Positions 25,783-34,449 of a DNA stretch of 64,000 bases are shown piece by piece. This DNA comes from Paenibacillus lutrae (lineage in GTDB: Bacteria > Bacillota > Bacilli > Paenibacillales > NBRC-103111). Position 1 is the first letter of the stretch; each line of letters begins with the position of its first letter. Where the stretch lies: the NCBI RefSeq assembly GCF_009757775.1, contig NZ_RHLK01000001.1:1-64000 (forward strand), in the 5' to 3' direction. A program made the position numbers and the translations under genes. The notes below the pieces were generated by a model. That model searched no databases, was not told where the DNA came from, and saw only the letters and a program-made list of their open reading frames with translations.

Positions 25783-26863
25783 GAAGGTTCCCTCCCAGCA
25801 AATATTTCACAACTTTAGCCGATACATCCGTATCCAAATAGCCTTCCGGACAATGCCAGGAGCGAGGCAATTCTTTCATCAATCCGGCGGCATCTATAAT
25901 TCTTTGAGCTTGCAGTCCCGACACAATATTGCTGCCGCAATCAATGGTTTCCGGTCTTTCCGTCGTCCTGCGGACCGTTACTGCCGGCACGCGGAATATA
26001 CAGCATTCCTCCTGAACGGTTCCGCTGTCAGTCAGCACGCAGCCGGCATTCTTCTCCAGCTTGACAAAGTCGAAGAATCCGAAGGGCTCGTGAAATTCCA
26101 CAAGCGGGTGGACGGTCAAGTCTTCCTCAGACAGCTTCGACTTGGTGCGCGGATGCAGGCTGCAGATTATCCGTAGGCCGAATTTCTCCGCCGTTCCGCT
26201 GAGCCCCTTCACAATCTCCTGCAGATGCGGGGAATGATCCACATTCTCAGCGCGGTGAATCGTCGCAGCCATATATTCGCCTTCCCTGAGCCCAAGCCGC
26301 TCCAGTACGCCGCTTGCTTCTATTTGCGCAGCGTAATGCTGCAGTACCTCGTAAATCGGATTACCCGTGAGTACGATCCGCTGGCTCGGCACCCCCTCCC
26401 GGATCAGGTGTTCCTTGCTCTGCTTCGTATACGGCATATTAATCGTCGAAACCGCATCTATAATTCGGCGGTTCTTCTCTTCGGGTACTGTAAGATCAAA
26501 ACAACGGTTGCCCGCTTCCATATGAATAACGGGGATGCCCATCCGTTCGGCCAGGATAGCCCCCAGAGCACTGTTGGTGTCCCCCAGAAGAAGAACACGG
26601 TCGGGACGTTCCCGGATGAAGATCGTTTCCAGTTCAGAGAACATAGTCGCCAGCTGGCCTCCCAGGGATTGCTGACGGTCCTGAAGCACATGGTCCGGCT
26701 GCCGCAATCCCAGTTCTCTGAAGAACACGTCGCTCAGTGTATACGTAAAGTTCTGGCCCGTATGCACCACAATATGCTTTTCCGCCAACCGGTCCAGTTT
26801 CTGCATAATGAGGCTGAGACGGATAATTTCAGGCCGGGTTCCGAGCAGCGTCAAGATTTTCAA
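25772..26863 (-). CDS. Non-hydrolysing UDP-HexNAc 2-epimerase (CapG/FnlC/WbjD type)
   Basis: A 363-residue WecB-family protein: LTLLGTRPEIIRLSLIMQKL, LLLGDTNSALGAILAERMG and, most telling, HMEAGNRCFDLTVPEEKNRR, the signature of the FnlC/WbjD/CapG branch that makes UDP-L-FucNAc or UDP-L-QuiNAc in the last step. I start at the TTG at 26863, with GGAAGG 8 bases upstream; the open frame reaches 27010 but that part overlaps GC-rich DNA without a ribosome site. The final residues overlap the dehydratase start. Confidence 0.87.
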   Translation of the reverse strand: MKILTLLGTRPEIIRLSLIMQKLDRLAEKHIVVHTGQNFTYTLSDVFFRELGLRQPDHVLQDRQQSLGGQLATMFSELETIFIRERPDRVLLLGDTNSALGAILAERMGIPVIHMEAGNRCFDLTVPEEKNRRIIDAVSTINMPYTKQSKEHLIREGVPSQRIVLTGNPIYEVLQHYAAQIEASGVLERLGLREGEYMAATIHRAENVDHSPHLQEIVKGLSGTAEKFGLRIICSLHPRTKSKLSEEDLTVHPLVEFHEPFGFFDFVKLEKNAGCVLTDSGTVQEECCIFRVPAVTVRRTTERPETIDCGSNIVSGLQAQRIIDAAGLMKELPRSWHCPEGYLDTDVSAKVVKYLLGGNLHVS

Positions 26864-27079
26864 TTCCTGCACCTTCCTTCCGTGATTACCGAGCGATTGA
26901 TAAGCCTTCATGCATACACACGGCAGGGGGATAGGACCGCTTGCGCTCATGAGCACGTTCAATCCGTTCTCCCGGCTGCTTAGCCGCCCCTTCCACCGGC
27001 TTGCAGGCACCCGTTCGCAGCCTGACCTCTGGCGCCGCCTTTGCGCAGGCAGCCCCGCCCCGGCGCGTACGCAATCCCG

Positions 27080-28813
27080 CTACCTCCGCCTGCGCCCCCG
27101 GTCCTTACCGGCCTTCGTGCGGGAGGCTCTGCTGCGCTGCACGCTTGCTGCCGGACGCCCCTGCTGCCCGCGCGCCGGCCTGCTTCCCGCTCGGCTGCGC
27201 CTTGCAGAGCGGCTTGTGCCGGGCTGCCCCCGGCCGGTGCCGCTCTTGCGCTGCATACGCGAGGACCGGGCCTTGGTCCCGGGCTTGCGTCCGGCTGCGC
27301 TCCTCCGCCCGGAGCGTCCGCTTCCGGCAGCCGCAGCCCGCTTCTTGCGGCGTGCGCGTCGCCCCGCACCTCCATGACCCGGCAGGGGAGCCGCTTCACC
27401 GAAAGAACACGCCGCAAATCCGAGCGGCTGTGAAGCAATCAGCGCCTGAGGCACCTGCACAGGTACCGGCGGCAAGCCGAGCAGACGGAGCTGCCCCGCT
27501 GTAACCGGGTAGCGGACCCCATCCCGCAGCACGTACAGCTGCGGATCGTTTCCGCGTACAAGGACTGCCGGCTTCGCAATGGCTGCGAGCACGGGTGAAG
27601 CGGCTTTGACGGCTGCAATCCGCGCCTCCATGCCTGCCAGCAGACTTTGCTGGCGGATGCGGTACATGTCAATGCCGAACGTTTGCGAAGCCGCAGCGAG
27701 ATTGCGGCCCCCGGTCACCCCTCTCAGCTCCGGATCCGCAACCAGCTCTGCGATCCGTCCGGCGAGGCCGGCCACATCCCCTCTCATGACGAGAAAACGG
27801 CCATTATCCGTATGGTTCAAAACTTCACGCAGGCCCCCGGAATCGAATGCTACAACCGGCTTCCCGAATAGCATTCCCTCAAGGGCCGTCATCCCGAAAC
27901 CTTCCTCTGCCAGACTCGGTACGACCACAACATCCATAGCCGGATAAATCTTACCGATGTCACGTTCGAAATCTACCCAATGGAAACGCCGCCCATAGCC
28001 GGAGACGGCCGTTTTCTCATAACATTTCCTGTAAAATCCGATGTCCGTCGCACGTCCGGCTATTATAAATTGTACTTGCGGGCCGGCCGGACAGAGCTGC
28101 AAGGCCGCTTCAATAAAGTGCTCCAATCCCTTGGTCGGGTAAATGTCTGAAGATATATATCCGGCCAGAACCGTATCTTCGCTTATGCCGAAGCTTCCTC
28201 TCAACCTTTGCCTCGACTCCGCCCACTGCTCCGGTTGAATACTCTCGGGATGCCAGGAAGGATACAACACCGGGTTCGCTTCGCTCCCTGATCCCCCGAA
28301 TGCGGTGAGCGTCGCTTCTGATATACCCGCCACAAGATCTGCGTGTGCGTTAATATAATTTACAGAAACCGGCGTAAACCCGGTGTCTATCATTTTCTCT
28401 GTGATCATCCACAGAACGGGAATCCCGAGCGCCTTGGCGGCCAGAGGGGGCAGCACATTCACACAAGTATTGGCAATGACCAGCTCAGGCGCATACTCCC
28501 CCAGCACACACAGCAGCCCGCTCATGGCTCCCCGCTCTTTAACAGGCAGATCCTCCAGCTGCTGCTGCAGACCGGGTCCTGGCGTATATATTTCCCACAG
28601 CAGCGGATAGGAGACGCTGACCGTGTAAATCCCCGCTTCCCTTGCTTCTCTTGACAGAATACCCTCACCGGGCACAACCAGGATGCAATCATGCTGTGCC
28701 TGAAGTTCTCTTGCCATGAAGAGCAGCAGCTTCTCGGCTCCGGTTATATGTTCCTTTGAACAAAGGTGGGAGAAGAGCATAATCCTCATGCTTCGTGCGC
28801 TCATCGGCAACAT
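27080..28813 (-). CDS. GT4-family glycosyltransferase with long Arg/Lys-rich C-terminal tail
   Basis: About 577 residues. MRIMLFSHLCSKEHITGAEK starts a GT4 acceptor domain; the donor domain has AGYISSDIYPTKGLEHFIEA and VPSLAEEGFGMTALEGMLFG (E-F-G-M-T-A-L-E). Residues about 390-480 link to a tail of about 90 residues that is nearly all R, K, G, A, S and Q (GRRARRKKRAAAAGSGRSGR, ending KDRGRRRR). The start is uncertain: AAAGGAGGTG lies about 20 bases before the ATG at 28813, and the ATGs at 28804 and 28789 are alternatives. It heads the amino-deoxysugar operon. Confidence 0.82.
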   Translation of the reverse strand: MLPMSARSMRIMLFSHLCSKEHITGAEKLLLFMARELQAQHDCILVVPGEGILSREAREAGIYTVSVSYPLLWEIYTPGPGLQQQLEDLPVKERGAMSGLLCVLGEYAPELVIANTCVNVLPPLAAKALGIPVLWMITEKMIDTGFTPVSVNYINAHADLVAGISEATLTAFGGSGSEANPVLYPSWHPESIQPEQWAESRQRLRGSFGISEDTVLAGYISSDIYPTKGLEHFIEAALQLCPAGPQVQFIIAGRATDIGFYRKCYEKTAVSGYGRRFHWVDFERDIGKIYPAMDVVVVPSLAEEGFGMTALEGMLFGKPVVAFDSGGLREVLNHTDNGRFLVMRGDVAGLAGRIAELVADPELRGVTGGRNLAAASQTFGIDMYRIRQQSLLAGMEARIAAVKAASPVLAAIAKPAVLVRGNDPQLYVLRDGVRYPVTAGQLRLLGLPPVPVQVPQALIASQPLGFAACSFGEAAPLPGHGGAGRRARRKKRAAAAGSGRSGRRSAAGRKPGTKARSSRMQRKSGTGRGQPGTSRSARRSRAGSRPARGQQGRPAASVQRSRASRTKAGKDRGRRRR

Positions 28814-29018
28814 ACCTAAACCGCAGGTATGATGTTCACCTCCTTTTGTCTGGGTAGTACAATATATTAGCGGGGCATTCTTCACGGCACGACAGTTGAA
28901 CCCGTATCATTCGTACAAATTTCAGAAGCACTCTTCCGCCCGGATGCCATAAAAAAGAAACGGGCTCGCCCCGGAACTGTAAAATCCGTTCCGGGAAGCC
29001 CGTTCCTGTATGTGGTCA

Positions 29019-29429
29019 TCAAACTTGAGGCGGGTTCTGCAGAGTTTGTTCTCCATCAAGCAGTCCTTGAGCAAGACCTGCTTGAAACCCCGTATTATAG
29101 CCTTCATGAAACGCCCGATTGTATACGGGACCAGCTGCTTTTCTGCGTTTTACAACCGTTTTCTTCCGGCCTTTGCGGAGATCTGCCGCAGTTCTCCGCT
29201 TCGCTCTCGTTTTGCTTTTCGCAGCGGCAGCTGCGGCTTTTTTGGGAGAGCTGCTTTTCCGGAAGGGACGAGCCTGTTTTGCGCCCGCAGGGCCGGCAGC
29301 GGCTTTCTTTCCTTTCACTACCCGCACGGATTTCAAGCGGGCAGCTCTGGTTGCCTGCTTAGAGGTTGAACCGCCGGGCCCTCCAGATGAGCGTTTTGAA
29401 CGGCCCGCCTGTTTTTTATAGGTGTCCAT
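29019..29429 (-). CDS. Histone H1-like basic protein with Gly-spaced helical C-terminus
   Basis: A 136-residue protein. Residues 1-100 are Lys/Arg/Ala-rich (KKAAAAAAKSKTRAKRRTAA), like bacterial H1-type or spore basic proteins. Residues 100-125 read NRAFHEGYNTGFQAGLAQGL, a helix with Gly every fourth residue that recurs near the N-termini of both CgeB-type proteins next door. GGAGGG lies 14 bases before the ATG; an in-frame stop between them excludes an earlier start. A sigma-K-like promoter precedes it. It might bind nucleic acid or acidic coat material; neither is shown. Confidence 0.7.
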   Translation of the reverse strand: MDTYKKQAGRSKRSSGGPGGSTSKQATRAARLKSVRVVKGKKAAAGPAGAKQARPFRKSSSPKKAAAAAAKSKTRAKRRTAADLRKGRKKTVVKRRKAAGPVYNRAFHEGYNTGFQAGLAQGLLDGEQTLQNPPQV

Positions 29430-29490
29430 CGCTTGCTGTCATTCCCTCCTGCCAGTCGGCCGGCAAGTAATCTTGCTTAAGCACTCCCTG

Positions 29491-29518
29491 TAGTATATGC
29501 CGCATGAACGCGGGCGTT
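29491..29518 (-). promoter_or_regulatory. Sigma-K-like promoter for the H1-like gene
   Basis: On the minus strand AACG, a 15-base spacer and CATATACTA: the -10 matches CATAnnnTA fully and the spacer is one base short of the usual 16. It lies about 60 bases ahead of the start at 29429, in the gap after the CgeB gene. Confidence 0.45.
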
Positions 29519-29546
29519 CGTTGGACGGATTCTTCCTCCGGAACAG

Positions 29547-30713
29547 CTATAGGACGGGGTCAACCTCGGGTTGTGCAGCAACCTGCACTTCCCCATCTGT
29601 GAAAGCGACACGGAACAGCTCCGACAGCCTGTGTGTGAATGTATGCTCCCGCATCGTCTTGTTGAGCCCCCGCAGCGCAATTTCTCTGCGTTCATCCTCG
29701 TGAGTCAGATAATAATCCAATTTATCCCGCAGTTCCTCTGCCGAGGCATAGGTTACAATTTCCGAGTCGGGGATATAGAACCGGGATAAATCATCACGGA
29801 TATCCGTCAACTGAAGCACCCCGCAGGCGGATATTTCAAACGTACGCGGATTCGGTGAAATAGCACGGATCCCCCTGCTGTTATTATTGAACTGCTCATC
29901 ATCGAAAGCCCGGTGCAAGTTGATTACGATTTTGGACCCGTTGTAATAATCCGACGTTTCTTCCGGCTGCATCCATTTGTTCAGATTAATCCGGCGCGCC
30001 AGCTGCCGGTAAGAAGCCAGACGGTCCCACCACAGTCCGGAGAAGTGAATATCATGCTTCAATAAAGAGGGAGTAATGGAGTTGAAGAGATTAACCCGGT
30101 TCCAATAACCCGACCCTACAAAACTTACCGCACGGTGATTATCGGCAGAGACTGCCTTCGGACGGTACATTCCCGGATAAACCGCCATAGGAAGATAATG
30201 TACATTCTTACAGCCATGCTCTATATAAAAAGCGACACAGTTAAGCTCCATCGTAAATACATAGTCAAAAGCCAAAGCCAGATTCAGCGTCACATCCGTA
30301 TAGTACGGATCATCCAGCAGCCACACCGCTGTGCGGATCCCCCACATCCGGATCTGATCCAGCTGATCGGGCGGCAGCATCATCGCATCCAGAACCAGCA
30401 CAAAATCCGGATTTTCCTGAGCGGCCACCAGAGACAGCTCCGAAGTCGGCTGCGTCCATACGAGCTCCCTCACCAGGGGCCGGATACTTTCGATGACCGC
30501 TGTATCCAGCGGGGAGTAAGGGAGCCCTTTGCCCGAGGTTACATACAGCACCTTCTTATCCCAGACAGGAACCGGTTCCTGCGGGAGCTGCCGCATAATA
30601 GATTCGCAGCGGCCAAGACGGTACCCGGATTCAGCCCCCAAGGCATATCCGTTCTGCCAACCTTCGGCTTGAGCGGCTGCTAGCGTTTGCCTTCGTTTCT
30701 TATGAGCCGGCAT
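29547..30713 (-). CDS. CgeB-type spore maturation protein / glycosyltransferase (copy 2)
   Basis: A 388-residue protein like CgeB: an N-terminal DUF3880-like region (VLYVTSGKGLPYSPLDTAVI; PDFVLVLDAMMLPPDQLDQI; RTAVWLLDDPYYTDVTL; DYVFTMELNCVAFYIEHGCK) followed by a GT-B donor domain with INLHRAFDDEQFNNNSRGIR and NPRTFEISACGVLQLTD. CgeB family members act late in sporulation on the spore outer surface. Residues 12-37 carry EGWQNGYALGAESGYRLGRC, the helical motif shared with two neighbours. It is co-transcribed with the second CgeB copy and the rfb genes. Confidence 0.85.
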   Translation of the reverse strand: MPAHKKRRQTLAAAQAEGWQNGYALGAESGYRLGRCESIMRQLPQEPVPVWDKKVLYVTSGKGLPYSPLDTAVIESIRPLVRELVWTQPTSELSLVAAQENPDFVLVLDAMMLPPDQLDQIRMWGIRTAVWLLDDPYYTDVTLNLALAFDYVFTMELNCVAFYIEHGCKNVHYLPMAVYPGMYRPKAVSADNHRAVSFVGSGYWNRVNLFNSITPSLLKHDIHFSGLWWDRLASYRQLARRINLNKWMQPEETSDYYNGSKIVINLHRAFDDEQFNNNSRGIRAISPNPRTFEISACGVLQLTDIRDDLSRFYIPDSEIVTYASAEELRDKLDYYLTHEDERREIALRGLNKTMREHTFTHRLSELFRVAFTDGEVQVAAQPEVDPVL

Positions 30714-30740
30714 GTCATCTCATCTCCTTTTCTGCAAAAA

Positions 30741-31844
30741 TTATATGGATGTGAAGATAGGCCCCAAAAGCCTGCCTATCCGATCTGCAAAGGTATGCTC
30801 CATCCGGGTGCGCCATAATCCCTTCACCGCTACAGACCGTCTGCTTTCCTCGTGGTTTAAATAGTAGATGATTTTTGCAGCGCACTCTGCCGGAGTCTGG
30901 AACGTCTCGATCTCGACTCCGGGCACATATAAATTCGGCAGATCCTCCCGGATATCTGTCATTTGAAAAGCACCGCAGGCCGATATCTCGTACGTCCGGG
31001 GGTTAATCGAGAGCCCCCTCATCCCGGCCGAATTTTTGCTGTATACCGGATCAACCGCTTCCCTGTGAAGATTCAGCACAATTCTGGCCCCATTGTAATA
31101 GTTGACCGCTTCCTCCATCGGGCTCCATCCCAGGCGGATTCCGCTTCGCAGCCGCTTGTAATGCTTCAGACGATCCCATAGAGCGCCGATCAGTACAATT
31201 TTGATGCCGGGCAGAGAAGGAATCAGCTGGTTGAAGAAATCAATGCGGTTCGGGAAGGCATTGCCTATAAAACAAACATCGCTCAGATATTCCGGACTGA
31301 CAGGCTGCGGCATAAAAATATGCTCGGGTGCAGCTAGCGGAAGATGGTGGACATTCCTGCATCCGAGCGAGACATAATAAGCGGCTGCATTACGCTCGTG
31401 CGTAAAAACATAATCGTAATGAGCCACGAGTGTGGAGGTTAAGTCCATGAAATACGGATCATCGGCGAACCAGATCGCTGTCATGATACCGAGCTGCCGG
31501 ATCTGGTCTATCTGAGCAAGATGATCCTTCGGAAAAACGTGGAGACCGTTGAGAACCAGAACCAGATCAGGCATGCTCCCTGATGCCGCCTCCAGTATAC
31601 GATCCGGTCCGCTCACGATCAGTTCCCGCACCGCTCCCGCCAGAGCCCGTTCAATTCCGGTATCAATCGCCTCGAATCCTTGTTTGATAAACAGAACCCG
31701 TTTGTCACAGAAAAATCCCGGTTTCGGCGGAAGCTCAGCCAGGACGGTCTGACAGCTGCCGATACGGCGGCCCGCTTCCCGGCCCCATTGGTATCCGTTG
31801 TTCCAGGCCTCCCGGATACCCTGTTTAGCGTAAGAAGCACTCAT
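30741..31844 (-). CDS. CgeB-type spore maturation protein / glycosyltransferase (copy 1)
   Basis: A 367-residue paralogue of the downstream gene: VLFIKQGFEAIDTGIERALA, MTAIWFADDPYFMDLTST, DYVFTHERNAAAYYVSLGCR and NPRTYEISACGAFQMTDIRE. Near the N-terminus it has REAWNNGYQWGREAGRRIGSC, the shared Gly-spaced motif. I start at 31844 where ATGA overlaps the rfbD stop; the open frame runs 11 codons further into rfbD. Overlap with rfbD indicates coupled translation, suggesting that it uses a rhamnose donor. Confidence 0.85.
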   Translation of the reverse strand: MSASYAKQGIREAWNNGYQWGREAGRRIGSCQTVLAELPPKPGFFCDKRVLFIKQGFEAIDTGIERALAGAVRELIVSGPDRILEAASGSMPDLVLVLNGLHVFPKDHLAQIDQIRQLGIMTAIWFADDPYFMDLTSTLVAHYDYVFTHERNAAAYYVSLGCRNVHHLPLAAPEHIFMPQPVSPEYLSDVCFIGNAFPNRIDFFNQLIPSLPGIKIVLIGALWDRLKHYKRLRSGIRLGWSPMEEAVNYYNGARIVLNLHREAVDPVYSKNSAGMRGLSINPRTYEISACGAFQMTDIREDLPNLYVPGVEIETFQTPAECAAKIIYYLNHEESRRSVAVKGLWRTRMEHTFADRIGRLLGPIFTSI

Positions 31845-32713
31845 TGCCGATCCCCTGCATCCTGAGCAGCCGGCCAATCGGCTTGCAAAAAATGATGAAG
31901 CGCTTCTTTCCAGGGTCTGAGCGGTGTGACTCCGATTCCATGAATTTCCGTATCCGCCAGTGCCGAATGCTGCGGCCGCGCTGCGGGCAGCGGGAAAGCT
32001 TCCGCTGTCACCTGCTCCATCCGGACATCCGGAATACCGAGAAATTCGATAATTTCACTTGCAAATTGATAGCGGGTGCAGACACCCGCATTCGATCCGT
32101 GGTAAGTGCCGTAATGCTCCGTCTCGATCAGCTGCCCGATCAACTCCGCCAAATCGTAGCTGTAAGTGGGTGAACCGAACACATCCCCCACCATCTGCAT
32201 CGGACTGGCCCCTCGGGCCTTCTCGATAATTTTGGTGACGAAATTGCTGCCGCTCCGACCGTACAGCCAAGAAGTACGTACAATAAAATGCCGCTCGCAC
32301 AGCATGGAGACGAATTTCTCGCCGTGCAGCTTGGAAGTGCCGTACACACTGATCGGATTCGGTTTGTCTCCCTCCGTATAAGGGGCCCCCTTGGCTCCGT
32401 CGAAGACGTAGTCGGTGCTGACATAGACGAGCTTGGCACCGCTGCGGGCAGCGGCCTCCGCCATGTGCCACGTGCCCGCCGAATTAACCCGGTAAGCGGC
32501 CTCCGCCTCGCTCTCCGCTCCGTCCACATTCGTATAGGCGGCCGCATGGATAATGACGTCCGGCCTGATCCGGTTAACAACCGCTTCAACCGCCGTATCG
32601 TCTCCTACATCGAGCTGTCCTCTTGTGAGCGCATGCAGTTCATGCCGCGCGGCAAGTACACGGATGAGATCCCGGCCCAATTGGCCGCCGGCTCCCGTTA
32701 TAAGTACCTTCAA
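31841..32713 (-). CDS. rfbD: dTDP-4-dehydrorhamnose reductase
   Basis: A 290-residue RmlD enzyme: ITGAGGQLGRDLIRVLA (cofactor), IIHAAAYTNVDGAESEAEAA, YVSTDYVFDGAKG, YGTSKLHGEK (YxxxK) and RTSWLYGRSG, all hallmark blocks. It reduces dTDP-4-keto-L-rhamnose to dTDP-L-rhamnose, the last pathway step. It overlaps rfbB (ATGA) and the CgeB-type gene. Equivalent to SpsK of the Bacillus spore polysaccharide operon. Confidence 0.92.
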   Translation of the reverse strand: MKVLITGAGGQLGRDLIRVLAARHELHALTRGQLDVGDDTAVEAVVNRIRPDVIIHAAAYTNVDGAESEAEAAYRVNSAGTWHMAEAAARSGAKLVYVSTDYVFDGAKGAPYTEGDKPNPISVYGTSKLHGEKFVSMLCERHFIVRTSWLYGRSGSNFVTKIIEKARGASPMQMVGDVFGSPTYSYDLAELIGQLIETEHYGTYHGSNAGVCTRYQFASEIIEFLGIPDVRMEQVTAEAFPLPAARPQHSALADTEIHGIGVTPLRPWKEALHHFLQADWPAAQDAGDRQ

Positions 32714-33729
32714 GAACGCCCGCCCCCTTTCAGGTAAGGGTGGTTACGGTACTCTCCGCTCAGAATGGACTCCCACCAGGAGCGGTTCGCCGTATACCAG
32801 CCGATTGTCGCGCTCAGCGCTTCTTCAAAGCTGCGCTCAGGTTTCCAGCCAAGCTCACCCGCAAGCTTGGCAGCGTCAATCGCATATTTTCTGTCGTGTC
32901 CGGGCCGGTCCGCGACAAATTCAAGCAGACTTTGGGGCAGACCCAGCTCCTGAAGCACCCTGCCCGCCACCTCCAGATTAGTGCGTTCATTTCCTCCGCC
33001 GATATTATAGACCTCTCCCGGCCGGCCCGCTTCCAGAACCGCGTGCAGTGCCGAGCAGTGATCGTCTACATGCAGCCAGTCCCGGATATGAAGGCCGTCT
33101 CCGTAAATCGGCAGCGGCAGATTGTGAAGGGCGCGGATGATCAGGGTAGGAATCAGCTTCTCCGGAAACTGCATCGGACCGTAATTATTGGAGCAGCGCG
33201 TCACGATAACGGGGAAGCCGAACGTCTCGTAATACGCGCGTGCGAGCAGATCGCCTCCTGCCTTGCTGGCGGAGTAAGGACTGTTTGGAGCCAGTGGCGT
33301 CGTTTCTGTAAAAGCCCCCGGTTTGCCGCCAAGAGAACCGTACACTTCATCCGTGGAAACCAGAATGAATCTCGGGACGGCTGCCCGTCGCGCCGATTCA
33401 AGGAGCTGCTGGGTCCCCAGCACATTCGTCCGGACGAAGGAGGCCGGCTCCTGAATGCTGCGGTCCACATGTGATTCTGCGGCAAAATGTACGATCGCAT
33501 CAAGCTGCGTTTCCTCCATGATCCTATCCAGCAAGCCCGCATCCGCTACATCCCCGCGCAGGAATGTATACGTGTCCGAAGGGATCAGATCCACCAGGTT
33601 ATACGGATTCCCGGCATAAGTCAGCAGATCGAGGTTGATAATCCGGTCCCCCGGATTTATCTTGCGCCAATAACGGATGAAGCTGCTTCCGATAAACCCC
33701 ATCCCTCCGGTTACAAGGAGTGTGCCCAT
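32710..33729 (-). CDS. rfbB: dTDP-glucose 4,6-dehydratase
   Basis: A 339-residue RmlB: VTGGMGFIGSSFIRYWR, HFAAESHVDRSIQEPASFVR, VSTDEVYGSLG, YSASKAGGDLLAR (YxxxK) and TRCSNNYGPMQFPEKLIPT are diagnostic. It converts dTDP-glucose to the 4-keto-6-deoxy intermediate. It follows rfbA directly and overlaps rfbD by 4 bases. Equivalent to SpsJ. The intervening 3,5-epimerase gene (rfbC/spsL) is not in the window. Confidence 0.94.
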   Translation of the reverse strand: MGTLLVTGGMGFIGSSFIRYWRKINPGDRIINLDLLTYAGNPYNLVDLIPSDTYTFLRGDVADAGLLDRIMEETQLDAIVHFAAESHVDRSIQEPASFVRTNVLGTQQLLESARRAAVPRFILVSTDEVYGSLGGKPGAFTETTPLAPNSPYSASKAGGDLLARAYYETFGFPVIVTRCSNNYGPMQFPEKLIPTLIIRALHNLPLPIYGDGLHIRDWLHVDDHCSALHAVLEAGRPGEVYNIGGGNERTNLEVAGRVLQELGLPQSLLEFVADRPGHDRKYAIDAAKLAGELGWKPERSFEEALSATIGWYTANRSWWESILSGEYRNHPYLKGGGRS

Positions 33730-34449
33730 TTAACTCTCCTCCTTCCGGATGTGAGCAGCCGCTTGATAAAGCGATTCATGCGTACCTGCATCTACCCACC
33801 AGTTTTGCAGCATACGATAGGTCAGCTTGCCTGCCTTGGCGTACGCATTATTTACATCAGTAATCTCCAGCTCGCCCCGGCGGGACGGCTTACAGCTGGT
33901 AACAAGCTGAAACACTTCGGAATCATAGAAATAAATCCCCGTCACACAGTAAGAGGATTTCGGATTGGAGGGCTTTTCTTCAATAAAAGCAATCCGTTTA
34001 TCTTGCAGAACCGGTACCCCGTAACGTCTTGGATCGGATACCTCTTTTAACAGCACCATGGCTCCGTCGGTCTGCTTTGCAAAATCCGCCATATAAGGCT
34101 GCAAAGAATCATGAAACAAATTATCACCGAGAAGCAGGACGAATTTCTCCCCTTGCCCGATATAACGCGCCGCCAGTCCCAGCGCCTCGGCTATGCCGCC
34201 CGCCTGCTCCTGTATGGCGTAGGTAATATTCATGCCCCACTGCGATCCGCTGCCCAAATACTCCGTATAAAGTCCAGCCGACTGCTTTCCAGTCACGAGC
34301 AGCACATCCAGAATACCGGCTTCTTTCATCTTCTTAATGGAGTAGTGGATCATGGGATACTTTCCAACAGGCAGAAGGTGTTTATTGATAATCGTCGTCA
34401 GGGGCCGCAATCTGCTTCCTGTGCCGCCTGCCAGTATAACTCCTCTCAC
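33730..34449 (-). CDS. rfbA: Glucose-1-phosphate thymidylyltransferase, short (SpsI-like) form
   Basis: A 239-residue nucleotidyltransferase with GVILAGGTGSRLRPLTTIIN (the GGxGxRLxPLT signature), KYPMIHYSIKKMKEAG, LLLGDNLFHDS and GIYFYD. It makes dTDP-glucose from dTTP and glucose-1-phosphate. It lacks the roughly 50 C-terminal residues of enterobacterial RmlA and is near the length of Bacillus SpsI. First gene of the set rfbA-rfbB-rfbD-CgeB-CgeB. The promoter is not clear. Confidence 0.9.
   Translation of the reverse strand: MRGVILAGGTGSRLRPLTTIINKHLLPVGKYPMIHYSIKKMKEAGILDVLLVTGKQSAGLYTEYLGSGSQWGMNITYAIQEQAGGIAEALGLAARYIGQGEKFVLLLGDNLFHDSLQPYMADFAKQTDGAMVLLKEVSDPRRYGVPVLQDKRIAFIEEKPSNPKSSYCVTGIYFYDSEVFQLVTSCKPSRRGELEITDVNNAYAKAGKLTYRMLQNWWVDAGTHESLYQAAAHIRKEES

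Noticed and set aside
26980-27504. Several plus- and minus-strand frames over the GT4 basic tail
   Set aside because: High-GC, Arg/Ala/Gly-coding DNA is open in most frames. Only the frame continuous with the GT4 domain has support.
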